A DNA stretch of 30,332 nucleotides from CAYMLQ01 sp964390795. GTDB lineage: Bacteria > Verrucomicrobiota > Kiritimatiellia > RFP12 > UBA1067. The position numbers and the translations under genes were made by a program. The DNA lies in contig CAYMLQ010000031.1 of the NCBI GenBank assembly GCA_964390795.1, positions 1 through 30,332 on the forward strand, read 5' to 3'. The notes under the pieces were generated by a model. That model ran no database searches. It saw only the letters and a program-made list of their open reading frames with translations, and was not told where the DNA came from. Positions 9,101 to 18,700 of this stretch are shown here, piece after piece. Numbering within the stretch: the stretch's first letter is position 1; each line of letters begins with the position of its first letter.

Positions 9101-12100
9101 GAGCGTGCGGACGGGGTAGTTGCCCGCATTGTTGGAGAACGTCCAGTCGGGGTGTCCTGAAGGCTTGTTGCCGATGCCGAGGTCGGGCGTCGCTCCGCCG
9201 GAGGAGCCCCAGTTGTTGAAGGCGAAGAGCGTCTGGGCGGCGCCGGTGTTGTGAAGCTGCATCGAGCCGTAGGTGCCGGTTGCTTTGCGCTGGTCGCCGA
9301 AATCGCAGAGCGTGCCGCTGGCACCGGGAATGCCGGTCGCGTTGACCGCGTCATAGTCAACGGGCCAGAATTCGATGTTGCCCGTGAGGCCCGTGCCGGT
9401 CGTGACAGACGGGTCGTTACAAACGATGTTCATGTTGTTGACGGATTGCTGGAAGAGCGCGCCGGCGGTTTTGACCGGGACGCCGATCTTGTTGACGTCA
9501 TCCGTAAAGGCGTCCAGGGAAACCCATACGTAGGTAAGCTCGCCGTTCAGCGTCTGCAGTTCGAGGTAGTAGGCCACCCGGTTGAGCGGGCCGTTGAACA
9601 AGGCCGCATTGTTTGTATTGTAGGCGAGCATGTTGCCGCTGTAGGCGGCGGAGTTGGGCAGGTTGAGGGCATAGGCCAGACGGTAGCCGGCGGATTCCGG
9701 CACGTTACCCTGATAACCGCGCACGGTGGCGCGGAATGAGTCCGAGCTGTTGGCCGCGACAGGCTGCGTGACGGGCCACGAGTAGTCCTTCACGTTGTTG
9801 ACGGTCAGCGTGTAGACGGCGTCGCGCGTCAGAGGCGAGGTCACGAGGGTGACGGTGCGCCCGTCGGCGCTCAGCGTCGCGCCCGTGAGGGTCGCGTCCC
9901 CGCTCAGCGCGTAATTGGCGAGGTCGGTGGCCGTCTCCGGATCCATGGCTTTGCTGAAGGTGGCTTGGACGCCTTGGATGTTTTGCAGGTTGACGGCGCG
10001 GGCGAGTGCGGGGGCGGAGGAGTCGCCGTAGATGCTGACGATGTTCGTGATCGCCGGCAGCCAGGCGGCTGCCATCTTGGCGTAACCTCCCGCGTTCGGA
10101 TGCAATCCGTCATACATGTCGGTCAGTTCGAGATAGGCGTGCATGTCGAGGAAGTGTACCTTACGGCCAAGAGCCTGTTGCGCAAGCACCTTTCCTTCAA
10201 CATAAGGGTTGAAGAAGTTGGTGATGGCCGCGTAGCGGGCTGTGTCGCTGCGCTTCAACAGCGTGGTGACGACAATGTTCGCGTTGGGCCGGTTGGTTGC
10301 GATTTTTGCGACGAAATCGTCAAGGCGATCAACCCGGTTGGAGAAATCGGATGCGCCAGAGTCATTGGTGCCGATGTGCAACAGAATGACGTCGGGGTCG
10401 TTGATCGCGTAGAGCCAGTCGAAAATATTGGCGTCGAGCTGGCCGATCGTCCAACCGCTGAGGCCCTCATGGTCGGGATCAGGCAACCCGGTTGCACTGT
10501 TGTCCGTTCGCGTGCCCACATAATCGACTACGTAGCCGGCATTTGTGAGCGCGGTGTAAAGAGGAAGGCGGTAACCGCCCGGCGTGCCACTGCCATAGGT
10601 GATGGAGTCGCCCAGCGGCATGATGCGGATCGGCTTGGGCGGCTGCGGGCGGGTGTAGGGGATGACGTCCAGCGTGGCGGTGGAGCTGGTGAGGTATCCC
10701 GAGGAGCCGGTGACGATGACGTCATAGACGCCGCTGTTCGCGGCTGCGGTGGGCGAGTACTCGAGCCACGCCTGGGTGGCGCCTGGGATGAGCGCGCCGT
10801 TCTTGCGCCACTGGTAGGCGGTCGCGTTCGGAGCGTATACGGTCATTCGTGCGAGGTCGCCCAAGTAGACGGTCTGCGAGCGCGGTTGGCTCCAGATGGC
10901 GGGAGGCGTGCCTGAGCTGGCGGGTGAGGCTCCGGGACGGGCGAGCACGTAGAGGTTCTTCGTCGTATACTGGGGCGCGTTGTAGTAGAAGGTCCAGTCG
11001 GGGTCGTTATTGGATGGATTGGTGAAGAACGTGTTGTTACCGATGCCGATGCAGGGCGTGCGGCCGTTTGAGCCGAACGAGTTGAGTGCGAAGACCGTGT
11101 GACCTTGCAGATAGTTGTGGATCTGCATGGACCCGTGTCCAGCGGTCGTGCCGCTCGGCCCGCCGCCGTCGCCGAAGTCGAAGGCAGCGCCGCTGGCAGC
11201 GGGAATGCTCTTGTCGTTGCCGGCCCCGTAGTTGCTGGGCCAGAACTCGATGTTGCCGGTCGCGATGCCGGTGCCGGTGGTGACTGCGCTGTTGGCGACG
11301 TTGTCGGAGGCGTAGACGTTGAGGTTGCTGACGTACTGCTGCCACATAGCGCTGCGGTCCGCAGTCGGCACGCCGATTTTGGTAAGGTCGGCGGTGAAGG
11401 CGTCCATCGAGGCGTAGACCCACCTGTACTGGCCGTTGGTGACCACTTCTAGGCAGTAGGCGACGCGGTCGAAGGCCTGCGTTTGCGCGAAGCGGCTCTC
11501 GTCGACCGTGTAGTTGCAGCCGTTGGCCCAGCTCACGCTGTTGCCGATGGCGAGCTGATGAATCAGCGTATAGCCGGCCGTCTCCGCGACGTTGGTCAGG
11601 ACATTGGGCAGCGTGGTGGTGACCGTCGGAGCGGAGAACGAGGCCGTGGAGCCGGACACGATCAGATTGCCGTTGCCCGAGCGGTCGCGCACGCCGGTCA
11701 CGGACACCTGGTAGGCCAGCCCCGCCGTGAGCGCGGAGGTCGTGAGAAGCACAGTCCGCTGGTCGGACTGCAACGCGGCGGCGAATACGGCGGCCCCATT
11801 GTTGAGCGTGTAGAACGAGTGGGTCGAGGCGGTGTCAGCGACGGTTTCGCTGAAGGAGACGGCCACCTGGCTGAGCGAGCGGGAGGCGACTGCCCGAACC
11901 AGAGTCGGCGCGGTGGTGTCGGGGTCGCCGCCGGGGCGGACGAACACGTGCAGGCGGCGGAGGCTATAGGAGCCCGCGTTGTAGGCGTGAGTCCAGTCCG
12001 GGTTGCCGCCCGGGTTGTTGCCGATGCCGGCGCACAGCGTCGCGTTGTTGTTGAAGTTGTTGACCGCGAAGAGGGTCTGGGTGGCTGCAGGCCCGTGGTT

Positions 12101-15100
12101 GTGGACTTGGAAGCTGCCGTAGCCTCCGGACGAGCCAGAGCCGCCGCCGTCGCCGAAGTCGAACTTCGTTGCGCTCGCGTTCGGGATGCTGAGCGAATTG
12201 CCTTCGCTGTAGCTGCTTGGCCAGATTTCGATGTTGCCGGTGGCGAGGTCGTCGCCCGTCACGATGCCGCCGACGTTCGAGCGCACCTGCAGTCGGGTGA
12301 CCTTCTGCTGGAAGAAGCAGTTGTTGGTCGGGATGGCGATCTTGCGGGCGTCGGTGGTGAAGGCGTCCATGGCGGTCCAAACCCACTGTGTGGCGGTGCC
12401 GCTGCTGGGCACCAGTTCGAAGAAGTAGGCCACGCGCGAGAAGGTGGACGCAATGCCGCTATTGGTCGTGTTGTTGACCGCGTAATAAGCGGGCGAATTC
12501 GTGTTGAAACTGCCGTTCACCGGAAGGTCGACCGTGTAGGCGAGCTGGTAGCCGGCGGCCTCCGGCACGCTGGCCGCCACTTCGGGCGGCAGAGCCGTTG
12601 GAGCCCGGCGCACCAGCACGTAGAGCAGGCGGCGCGTGTAGTCTGTGCCGGCGTTGTTTGCCGAGGTCCAGTCGGGGTCGCCGCTGGCCCGGTTCCCGAT
12701 GCCCAGGCCGATGGGCTGGTTGTCCGCGCCCCAGTTGTTCATGGCGAAGAGGACCTGCGAAAGGCCCGCATTATGGATCTGCATGCTGCCGTGGCTGCCG
12801 GGATCCCAGCGGTCGCCGAAATCGTAGACGGTGCTGCTGGCATTGGTGACACCGGCCGCATTGGTCTGGCTGTAGTTGTACGGCCAGAATTCAAGGTTGC
12901 CCCCGGTCATGGCGACGCCATTGCTGACTCCCGCGACGTTGGATTTGACGTCCAAGTTGCCGACGGGGCGCTGGAAGAGGGCGCCTGACGCGAGGGTGGG
13001 CACGCCGATCTTGCGGGCGTCGCCGGTGAAGGCGTCCATGGCCGCCCAGAGGTACTGGGTGGTGCCGTTCGACTTGAGAAGCTCGACGTAGTAGGCGACG
13101 CGGTCGAACGTGCCGGTGAAGCCGCTCTGGTTGATGCGGTAGAAGTCGGTCGTGGCGTTGAAGTTGCCTTTTTCTGGGATGTCGAGCGCGTAGACCAGCT
13201 CGTACCCGCTTGCGAGCGAGCCGACGTTCGAGGCGACTTCCGACGGCAGGCCGGCAGCGGCCACGGTCAGCGTGGTGCCGGCAGGGACGGGGTTGGCGGC
13301 GAGGTCGCGCACGCCGTTAACGGAGAGCGTGAGCGTGGCTCCTGCGGGTTGCTCGGTGGTGGTCAGATAGACGATCTTCCGGTCTGGGGAGAGCGTGGCG
13401 CTCAGCACCTCCACGCCATCGTTCAGCGCGAAGCGGCTGCCGTCGATGGAGGAGGGTGCGAGCATCTCGTCGAACGTGACGGCGACAAGCCTGCGTGTCA
13501 TGCCAGCCTGCGCGGAGAGCGGCACCGGCGGCGTGCGGTCGGCTGACGGGTCGCACATCACCAGCACCTGCAGCGACTTGATGGCGTAGGTGGTCGCGGC
13601 GTTGGTGGTGGTAAAGGTATAATCGGGGTTAGCGCCTTCGCTGACGGGCTGGTTGCCGATGCCGATTTCCAGCGTGGCGTTGGCGTTCCAGTGGTTGATC
13701 GCGAAGAGGACCTGCGACGCGCCGTAGTTATGCACCTGCATGCAGGAGTAGGATCCGCTGAAGCTGCACTGGTCGCCAAAATCGAAGGTGCCTGCGCTGG
13801 CGTTCGGAATGCTCTTCGCGTTCGGGTTGCTGTAATCGTAGGGCCAGAACTCAAGGTTGCCGGTCATGATACCCGTGCCGGTCGTCACGCCCGGCACGTT
13901 GCAGAAGACGTTCATGTTCGTGACGTACTGCTGGTAAAGCGCGCCTGACGGGCGCGTCGGGACGCCCAATTTTTCGGCCCGATTGGTGAAGGTGTCCATG
14001 GAGACCCACAGGTACTTCAGCGCCCCGCCGGTCTTCTGAAGCTCGACGTAGTACGCGACGCGGCTGAAGGGGCCGACGAGCGCCGTGTTGTTGGTTGAAT
14101 AGGAAGGCGCAGTCGTCGCATAGTCTGCGGTGTTGGGAAGATCGAGCGAGTAGACCAGCGTGTAGTTGGTGGATTCGGGGACGTGGAGCGCATAGCCGCG
14201 CGGGATGTATCCGTAGAACGAAATCGTGCTGTCGGCCAGGATCGTCAGACCGTCAGGCGCGGTTTCATCCGTTACGTTGTTGACGGTGACGGTGTACGGT
14301 GCGCCTTCACCCTGAAGGCTGGTCGTCAAGGTGATGGTCTTGTGGTCGCCGCTGATCGCTGCGGAGGTGACGCTGAGCCCGCCGCTGAGGGCATAGTTGG
14401 CGCTATTCGTCGCGGTCGAAGGGAACATCGCCTTGCTGAATACGACGCTCACATGCAGACGGTCGGTGGCGCCGGAGGCGCTCACGAGTGTCGGCGCGAT
14501 GGCCGAGTCAAACGTCACTTGGCTGTCGGCGGGAATCGTCAGCGCGCTCGGAGCGGTCTCGTCCTGGATGCCGTTCATCGTCACGGTATACGTCGTTTGA
14601 GCGGCCTGTAGCGCGGTCGTCAGCGTGACGAGGCGGTGGTTGGCGCTGAGAGAGGCTGAACTAACGGTCAGCCCGTTGTTGACGGCGTAGTTAGCGATGT
14701 TGGTGGCGGTGTCGGGCGAGACGGCTTTGTTGAAGCTGATCGTGGCCAACTGGCGGTTCGTGGACGAGCCAATGCCTCGGATCGGGGCGGGCAGGTTGGC
14801 GACCACGTTGGTGCCGATGATGTTGGTGAGGGCCGGGAACCAGGCGTTGGCCATCTTGGCGTAACCGACAGCGTTGGGGTGCAGTCCGTCGCCCATATCG
14901 GCCAGCTCAAGGTAAGCGTGCATGTCGAGAAAGGTCACGTTATGGCCGAGGGCCTGCTGGCGGGCCACCACCCCCGGCACGTTCGGGTTGAAGTAGTTGG
15001 TGATAGCGGTGTAACTTGTGCCGGTACGCTTCATGAGCGAGGTGACAATGATCTTGGCGCTGGGCTGGCACTGCACGATGCGGTCGATGAGCGCCTCTAG

Positions 15101-15499
15101 CCGGACATAGGCGTTCGTAAAAGCCGTGCCGCCGCCGGAGTCGTTGGTGCCGATGTGGAGCAACACCACGTGCGGGTCTGCGATCTGCTCGAACCAGCCG
15201 TACATGTTCTCGTAGAGGCCGACAGCAGGATCAGAGATACGCCAGCCGCCGTGACCTTCGTGGTTGACTTCGGGCAGATCCGCCGAGGCGTTGCCGGTGC
15301 CGGATCCGATATAGTCGACGTTGTACTCCGCGTTGGTCAGCATGTGATAGAGCGGCGCACGGTAACCGCCCAAAACGGGAGAGCCGTACGTGATGGAATC
15401 GCCCAGTGGCATGATGCGGATAGGCGTTTGAGCTGAGGCTTGGGACAACAAGACCGAGGCCGCGATGAACGCGACCAGCGCACGACATGGATTCGTCAT
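6173..15499 (-). CDS. Giant secreted multi-domain protein with two SGNH (CE3/XynB-like) esterase domains and eight repeated modules (protein A)
   Basis: A 3108-residue protein with a signal peptide (hydrophobic segment 7-18, likely cleavage after Ala-Ser-Ala23). The start at 15499 is set by AAGGAG seven bases upstream and the signal peptide; the frame is open 25 codons further but without either. Two SGNH hydrolase domains begin with IRIMPLGDSITYG, a form typical of CE3/XynB-like acetylxylan esterases. SGNH1 (14800-15430) has Ser35, GTND, Asp204 and His207; SGNH2 (10040-10635) has Ser1632, GTND, Asp1797 and His1800; both look catalytically complete. Between them are SbsA-type Ig-like domains, a C-terminal Ig-like domain per half (10640-10932 and 6180-6470), and eight modules of about 210 residues at 13555-14187, 12605-13243, 11935-12586, 10935-11608, 9085-9708, 8135-8775, 7440-8100 and 6475-7117. 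Each module carries RVAYYxEL, W(V/T)(S/A)MDAFT, GNIEFWP and GIGN signatures. I do not recognise the module as a named family. No C-terminal sorting signal or membrane anchor is evident. Likely role: extracellular de-esterification of polysaccharide, with modules for binding or scaffolding (inferred). Confidence 0.88.
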   Translation of the reverse strand: MTNPCRALVAFIAASVLLSQASAQTPIRIMPLGDSITYGSPVLGGYRAPLYHMLTNAEYNVDYIGSGTGNASADLPEVNHEGHGGWRISDPAVGLYENMYGWFEQIADPHVVLLHIGTNDSGGGTAFTNAYVRLEALIDRIVQCQPSAKIIVTSLMKRTGTSYTAITNYFNPNVPGVVARQQALGHNVTFLDMHAYLELADMGDGLHPNAVGYAKMANAWFPALTNIIGTNVVANLPAPIRGIGSSTNRQLATISFNKAVSPDTATNIANYAVNNGLTVSSASLSANHRLVTLTTALQAAQTTYTVTMNGIQDETAPSALTIPADSQVTFDSAIAPTLVSASGATDRLHVSVVFSKAMFPSTATNSANYALSGGLSVTSAAISGDHKTITLTTSLQGEGAPYTVTVNNVTDETAPDGLTILADSTISFYGYIPRGYALHVPESTNYTLVYSLDLPNTADYATTAPSYSTNNTALVGPFSRVAYYVELQKTGGALKYLWVSMDTFTNRAEKLGVPTRPSGALYQQYVTNMNVFCNVPGVTTGTGIMTGNLEFWPYDYSNPNAKSIPNASAGTFDFGDQCSFSGSYSCMQVHNYGASQVLFAINHWNANATLEIGIGNQPVSEGANPDYTFTTTNAATTYAIKSLQVLVMCDPSADRTPPVPLSAQAGMTRRLVAVTFDEMLAPSSIDGSRFALNDGVEVLSATLSPDRKIVYLTTTEQPAGATLTLSVNGVRDLAANPVPAGTTLTVAAAGLPSEVASNVGSLASGYELVYALDIPEKGNFNATTDFYRINQSGFTGTFDRVAYYVELLKSNGTTQYLWAAMDAFTGDARKIGVPTLASGALFQRPVGNLDVKSNVAGVSNGVAMTGGNLEFWPYNYSQTNAAGVTNASSTVYDFGDRWDPGSHGSMQIHNAGLSQVLFAMNNWGADNQPIGLGIGNRASGDPDWTSANNAGTDYTRRLLYVLVRRAPTALPPEVAASVPEAAGYQLAYTVDLPVNGSFNTNSPAYYAVNNTTNSGIASTFSRVAYFFELVPSSGTATQWVWTAMDAFTTDARKIAIPTNNCFFQQKVTRLQVRSNVGGIVTGDDLATGNIEIWPSSYSEGNSLSIPNASATKFDFGDGGGSGSSGGYGSFQVHNHGPAATQTLFAVNNFNNNATLCAGIGNNPGGNPDWTHAYNAGSYSLRRLHVFVRPGGDPDTTAPTLVRAVASRSLSQVAVSFSETVADTASTHSFYTLNNGAAVFAAALQSDQRTVLLTTSALTAGLAYQVSVTGVRDRSGNGNLIVSGSTASFSAPTVTTTLPNVLTNVAETAGYTLIHQLAIGNSVSWANGCNYTVDESRFAQTQAFDRVAYCLEVVTNGQYRWVYASMDAFTADLTKIGVPTADRSAMWQQYVSNLNVYASDNVANSAVTTGTGIATGNIEFWPSNYGAGNDKSIPAASGAAFDFGDGGGPSGTTAGHGSMQIHNYLQGHTVFALNSFGSNGRTPCIGIGNNTFFTNPSNNDPDWTFYYNAPQYTTKNLYVLARPGASPASSGTPPAIWSQPRSQTVYLGDLARMTVYAPNATAYQWRKNGALIPGATQAWLEYSPTAAANSGVYDVIVTGSSGYLTSSTATLDVIPYTRPQPPKPIRIMPLGDSITYGSGTPGGYRLPLYTALTNAGYVVDYVGTRTDNSATGLPDPDHEGLSGWTIGQLDANIFDWLYAINDPDVILLHIGTNDSGASDFSNRVDRLDDFVAKIATNRPNANIVVTTLLKRSDTARYAAITNFFNPYVEGKVLAQQALGRKVHFLDMHAYLELTDMYDGLHPNAGGYAKMAAAWLPAITNIVSIYGDSSAPALARAVNLQNIQGVQATFSKAMDPETATDLANYALSGDATLTGATLSADGRTVTLVTSPLTRDAVYTLTVNNVKDYSWPVTQPVAANSSDSFRATVRGYQGNVPESAGYRLAYALNLPNSAAYSGNMLAYNTNNAALFNGPLNRVAYYLELQTLNGELTYVWVSLDAFTDDVNKIGVPVKTAGALFQQSVNNMNIVCNDPSVTTGTGLTGNIEFWPVDYDAVNATGIPGASGTLCDFGDQRKATGTYGSMQLHNTGAAQTLFAFNNWGSSGGATPDLGIGNKPSGHPDWTFSNNAGNYPVRTLYVLATMGADTTPPTLAAAQAGSAGTLVTVTFSEALLSGSVDARRFALDNGVAVVSATLLPDLRTVNLVTTPQPFGQSLTLTVSGVRDLGAGLAIAPGSTITVAPAALPPGVTANAGALANGFQLVYTLDIPTTGKFNTTADPYRYNQSLATGAFDRVAYYMELVKADATTQYVWTAMAPFTQYRQQIGVPTVAAKVAFQRYVTNLDVKSNVAGVTGGTGMANGNIEFWSSSYNAANSLGIVNASASYYDWGDSVGTATAGHGCMQVHNAGLSQVLFAMNNWGTDNQTLAVGIGNRPGQNDKDWTNAGNAGSYFSRTLHVMVRPAAPTLSADLPAEIVANVPSAAAGYQLVCSITNIATKGTFNTATWAATNYVVDRRAVTVPGSFSRIAYYLELQKPADPQPSYIWTSMDAFTTDPAKIGVPLAGTLFQQRVNNLDVFSNVGGITSGSGLTTGNIEFWPGNYNESNAINIPGASTSWFDFGDGGALSSTGHGSMQVHDYGTKQVLFALNHFNNNGDIGIGIGTNKTWTTRDPDYTFTYNAATYSRRILHVLVLPGGDNDTVAPTLASASASRALNAVLLTFSEALSDRAATDGTFALNNGVTVTGRTLATNKLSIVLSTSPLTAGQSYQVTVSGVRDRSSNSNLIPSGSTVGFIAPSTGLPPVLTGVPEIGGYTLIHQLALSNTVNYVNGCNYFVDESRFAQPGPFDRIAYCMELTGTNGFAQWAYVSMDAFTWDLARIGVPTPDRGALYQQYVSNLNVYASANIANVTVTTNTGIPFGNIEFWSSNYDALNSANIPGASASAIDFGDRPTAGNYACMQVHNTAAMQTIFALNHFGGSGFIPEIGIGNQPTGSSDWTFNANAATYSVKNLYVLVRWGGATATGSGPEIVGQPLSRVVRTGTAVSFYVQAANASAYQWRRNGEWMPGSTQSWLEFSPAHVEDTATYDVLVYGASGVTVSEGATLSVFPLGTALFFR
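6180..10640 (-). repeat. Composite unit A2 (second half of protein A)
   Basis: Order: SGNH esterase, one Ig-like domain, module a, Ig-like, module b, module c, Ig-like, module d, terminal Ig-like domain ending the protein at Leu-Phe-Phe-Arg. Its module a (9085-9708) shares NxVCND and NNWGSSGG features with module a of unit B2 rather than with that of A1, which indicates that the halves diverged before the gene duplicated. Confidence 0.82.
10640..15430 (-). repeat. Composite unit A1 (first half of protein A)
   Basis: Domain order from the N terminus: SGNH esterase, two SbsA-type Ig-like domains, module a, Ig-like, module b, module c, Ig-like, module d, I-set-like Ig domain. The same order, apart from one Ig copy, recurs in unit A2 and in protein B. 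It is joined to A2 by a proline-rich linker reading RPQPPKP, which is also at the corresponding place in protein B. Confidence 0.85.
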
Positions 15500-15506
15500 T
15501 TTGCCA

Positions 15507-15512
15507 CTCCTT
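15507..15512 (-). promoter_or_regulatory. Ribosome binding site deciding the start of protein A
   Basis: AAGGAG on the minus strand lies seven bases before ATG 15499. It supports a start 25 codons inside the longest open frame and places the signal peptide at the very N terminus. Confidence 0.8.
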
Positions 15513-15688
15513 AATGTTGAAGGCCTGATGCAGCATTCGGGCGATAAGATATTATCTGTAAGCGAAGACCACATTTACGAATGTAGTATTACGGACTTGC
15601 GTACTGATGTACAAGTAAAAACGCCCGAAAGAAACGTGGCGATAGAAACGTACACACCTGTTGCAAGTGAGAGAGCGAACCCGGCTTA

Positions 15689-15734
15689 AGAGGCCATCCT
15701 CTGCGTCGTTTGGAGTGGAAGCAGGGATGGCTCT
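15689..15734 (-). other. Imperfect hairpin after the stop of protein B (possible transcription end or RNA stability element)
   Basis: AGAG-G-CCATCC-T-CTG at 15689-15703 can pair with CAGGGATGGCTCT at 15722-15734, giving about 13 pairs with two single-base bulges and an 18-base loop. It starts 14 bases beyond the stop codon of protein B. No U-rich tail follows in the direction of transcription, so it is not a standard intrinsic terminator. The rest of the 248-bp gap before protein A is comparatively AT-rich and presumably holds the promoter of protein A; no convincing hexamer pair was found. Confidence 0.4.
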
Positions 15735-15747
15735 CAACAGCGGCGTG

Positions 15748-18700
15748 TTAACGCAGGCGCATGATCATGCCAGACGGTTCGACTGTCAATGTGGCGCTCT
15801 GACTGGCCGTCACGCCAGAGGCGCCGTAGACCAGCACGTCATAGGTGTCGGCATCGGTCAGCTCAACGGGGCTGAACTCCAGCCAGGCCTGGGTTGCGCC
15901 CGGAACCCAGACACCGTTACGCCTCCACTGGTAGGCGGTCGCGCTGAGCGCCTGAACGTAGAAGGCGGTCTTCTGGTGCGAGCGGGCTGCGATCGAAACG
16001 GGCTGCACGTTGATCTCTGGCCCGTTTCCGGTGGTGACCGAACCGCCCCAGCGCACGAGGACGTACAGGTTTTTCACGCTGAAGCTGCGGGCGTTCAAGG
16101 TGTGGGTCCAGTCTGGGCTGCCCGTCGGCTGATTGCCGATGCCCAGCCCCGGCTCGAAGCCATTGCCGCCGAAGTGGTTCATCGCGAGGACGGTCTGCAG
16201 GGCAGCGGTGTTGTGGATCTGCATACTGCCGTAGTTGCCGGCGGACATTGTGTCGCCGAGGTCGAACGCGGCGGCGCTGGCGTTCGGAACGCCCATCGCA
16301 TTCGCTTCCGCGTAGTTGGAAGGCCAGAACTCGAGGTTGCCGACGGGAATGCCGTCGCTCGTGCTGACGGTCACGTTTGCGATGTTGGCCGAGGCGAAGA
16401 TGTTGAGGTTGCTCACGTATTGCTGGTAGATCGCCCCGCGATCCAGAGTCGGCACGCCGATTTTAGTGAGGTCGCGTGTGAAGGCGTCCATGGAGACATA
16501 GACCCACTGGGCGACGCCGTTGGTGCCGGTCAGTTCTAGGCAGTAGGCGATGCGGTCGAAGGGCCCGGGCTGCGCATAGCGGCTCTCGTCCACACTGTAG
16601 GGCGCGCCATAGGGATTGTAATTGACCGTATCCGTGATGGCCAGCTGGTGGATCAGGCTGTATCCGGCGCTCTCAGGAACCGACGCGAACAGGGCAGGCA
16701 GCGAGGTCGGTGCCGTGAAGCCGGCTGTTGAGCTTGGCGCAATCAGGTTGCCGTTCGAGGAGCGGTCCCGCACGCCGCTGACGGTCACCTGGTAACTCTG
16801 CCCGCCAGTCAGCACCGAGGTCGTCAGAATAATCGACGCCTTGTTGTACAGCAGCTTCGCGCCAGTGACCGCCACGCCGTTGTTGATGACGAAAGAGCCG
16901 TCCGTCGCGGCGCGGTCGGACAGGGGTTCGCTGAAAGTGAGGGTGACGTGGTCCAGGGCATAGGAGGCTGCGGCTCCCGTGAGCGTCGGCGCAACGGCAT
17001 CGCTGTCCTGCGCGATGGTCGGAGCGGTGGGACGGACCAGCACGTGGAGCGTGCGGCGGACGTAGGACGCGGCGCTGCCAGAGTGGGTCCAGTCTTTGTC
17101 GTTTTGCCCCGGGCGGTTGCCGATGCCGAGGCCCAGAGGCTGGTTGTCGATCCCCCAGTTGTTCATGGCGAAGAGCACCTGCGAGAGGGCGGGGTTGTGA
17201 ACCTGCATGCAGCCGTGGCCGCCGGTCGTTCGGCGCAGGTCGCCCCAGTCGAGGTAAACGTTGCTGGCGTTGGCGACGGCCATCTCGTTGGACGCGGCGT
17301 AATCGGTGGGCCAGAACTCGAGCGTGCCGCCGGTCATGCCTGTACCGCTGGTGACGCCCGAGACGTTGGATTTGACATCGAGGTTCGCGACGGGCTGCTG
17401 CCACACCGCACCCGAGGCAGCGGTGGGCACGCCGATCTTCGCGCGATCCTGGGTGAAGGCGTCCATGGCGGTCCAGACGTGCTGGGTTGAGCCGTCCGCT
17501 TTCAGGAGTTCAACGTAGTAGGCCACCCGGTCAAAGGCGCCCGTGGCGAGGCTCTGGTTGTACCGGTAGAAGTCCGGCGTGCCGATGAAGTTGCCGGTGG
17601 TGGGAATGTCCAGTGTGTAGACCACCTGAAAGCCGTCGGCCAAGGTGCCGACGTTGGAAAGAACTTCGGGCGGCAGCGCCGCCGGTTGAATCGTGATCGT
17701 GGAGTTGGGGATGATCGCATTGCCTCCGCCAAGGTCGCGTACGCCGGTGACGGTGAGCGTGAGCGTTTCGCTGACGGGCTGTGGCGTGGTGACGAGCGTA
17801 ACGGTTCGCAGGTCAGGCAGGAGCGTCGCCGAAATGACGGAAACCGCGTGGTCGAGCGTGAAGCGGGTGCCGTCCACGGTGCCGGCGACGAGCGCCTCCG
17901 AGAAGGTGACCGTGACGAGCGTGCCGAGTTGGCCGGCCTGAGCCGAAACGAGTGTCGGGCGCGTGGTGTCTGAATCCAGCTCGACCAGCACGTAGAGCGT
18001 GCGGAGCGGATAAGACCAGGCGTTGTTTGAGAAGGTCCAATCCAAGCCCCCGTTCGTGGGCAAGGGGCAGTTGCCGATGCCGATGTCGGGCATGCTGCCG
18101 CCGGAAGAGCCCCAGTTGTTAAAGGCGAGGAGGGTCTGTCCGGCGCCGGTGTTGTGGATCTGCATCGAGCCGTAGGCACCTGGGTCGGCGCGGTCGCCGA
18201 AGTCAAAGAGCGCGTCGCTGGCTCCCGGCACGCCGTTGGCGTTGACATTCGCATAGTTGGAGGGCCAGAACTCGATGTTGCCGGTCAGGCCGGTTCCGGT
18301 CGCGACAGACGAGTCATTACATACGACGTTCATGTTGTTGAGGCTCTTCTGGAACGTCTCGCCGGTTGTGCGTACGGGGACGCCGATTTTCTTGATGTCT
18401 CCCGTGAAGGGCTCCATCGAGACCCACAGGTAGGTGAGGTCGCCATTCAAGGGCTGCAGTTCCATGTAATAGGCGACGCGCTTCAGCGGCTGGCAGAGCT
18501 GGAGCGTGTTGTTGGTGGCATACGCGACCGGGTTGCCGCTGTAGGCAGGGTTGATGGGTACATTGAGCTGGTACGCCAAGCGATAGTTCGCCGCTTCGGG
18601 CACGTTGGCCAGATAGCCGCGGACCGTGGCCTTAAAGGTGTCGCTGCTGTTCGCCGCGACGTCCCTCTGGGTCGGCCAGGCGAAGTCCTTGAGTCCGTTC

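Noticed and set aside
15500..15574. N-terminal extension of protein A by 25 residues
   Set aside because: The internal ATG at 15499 has a strong ribosome binding site and a signal peptide directly after it; the extension has neither.
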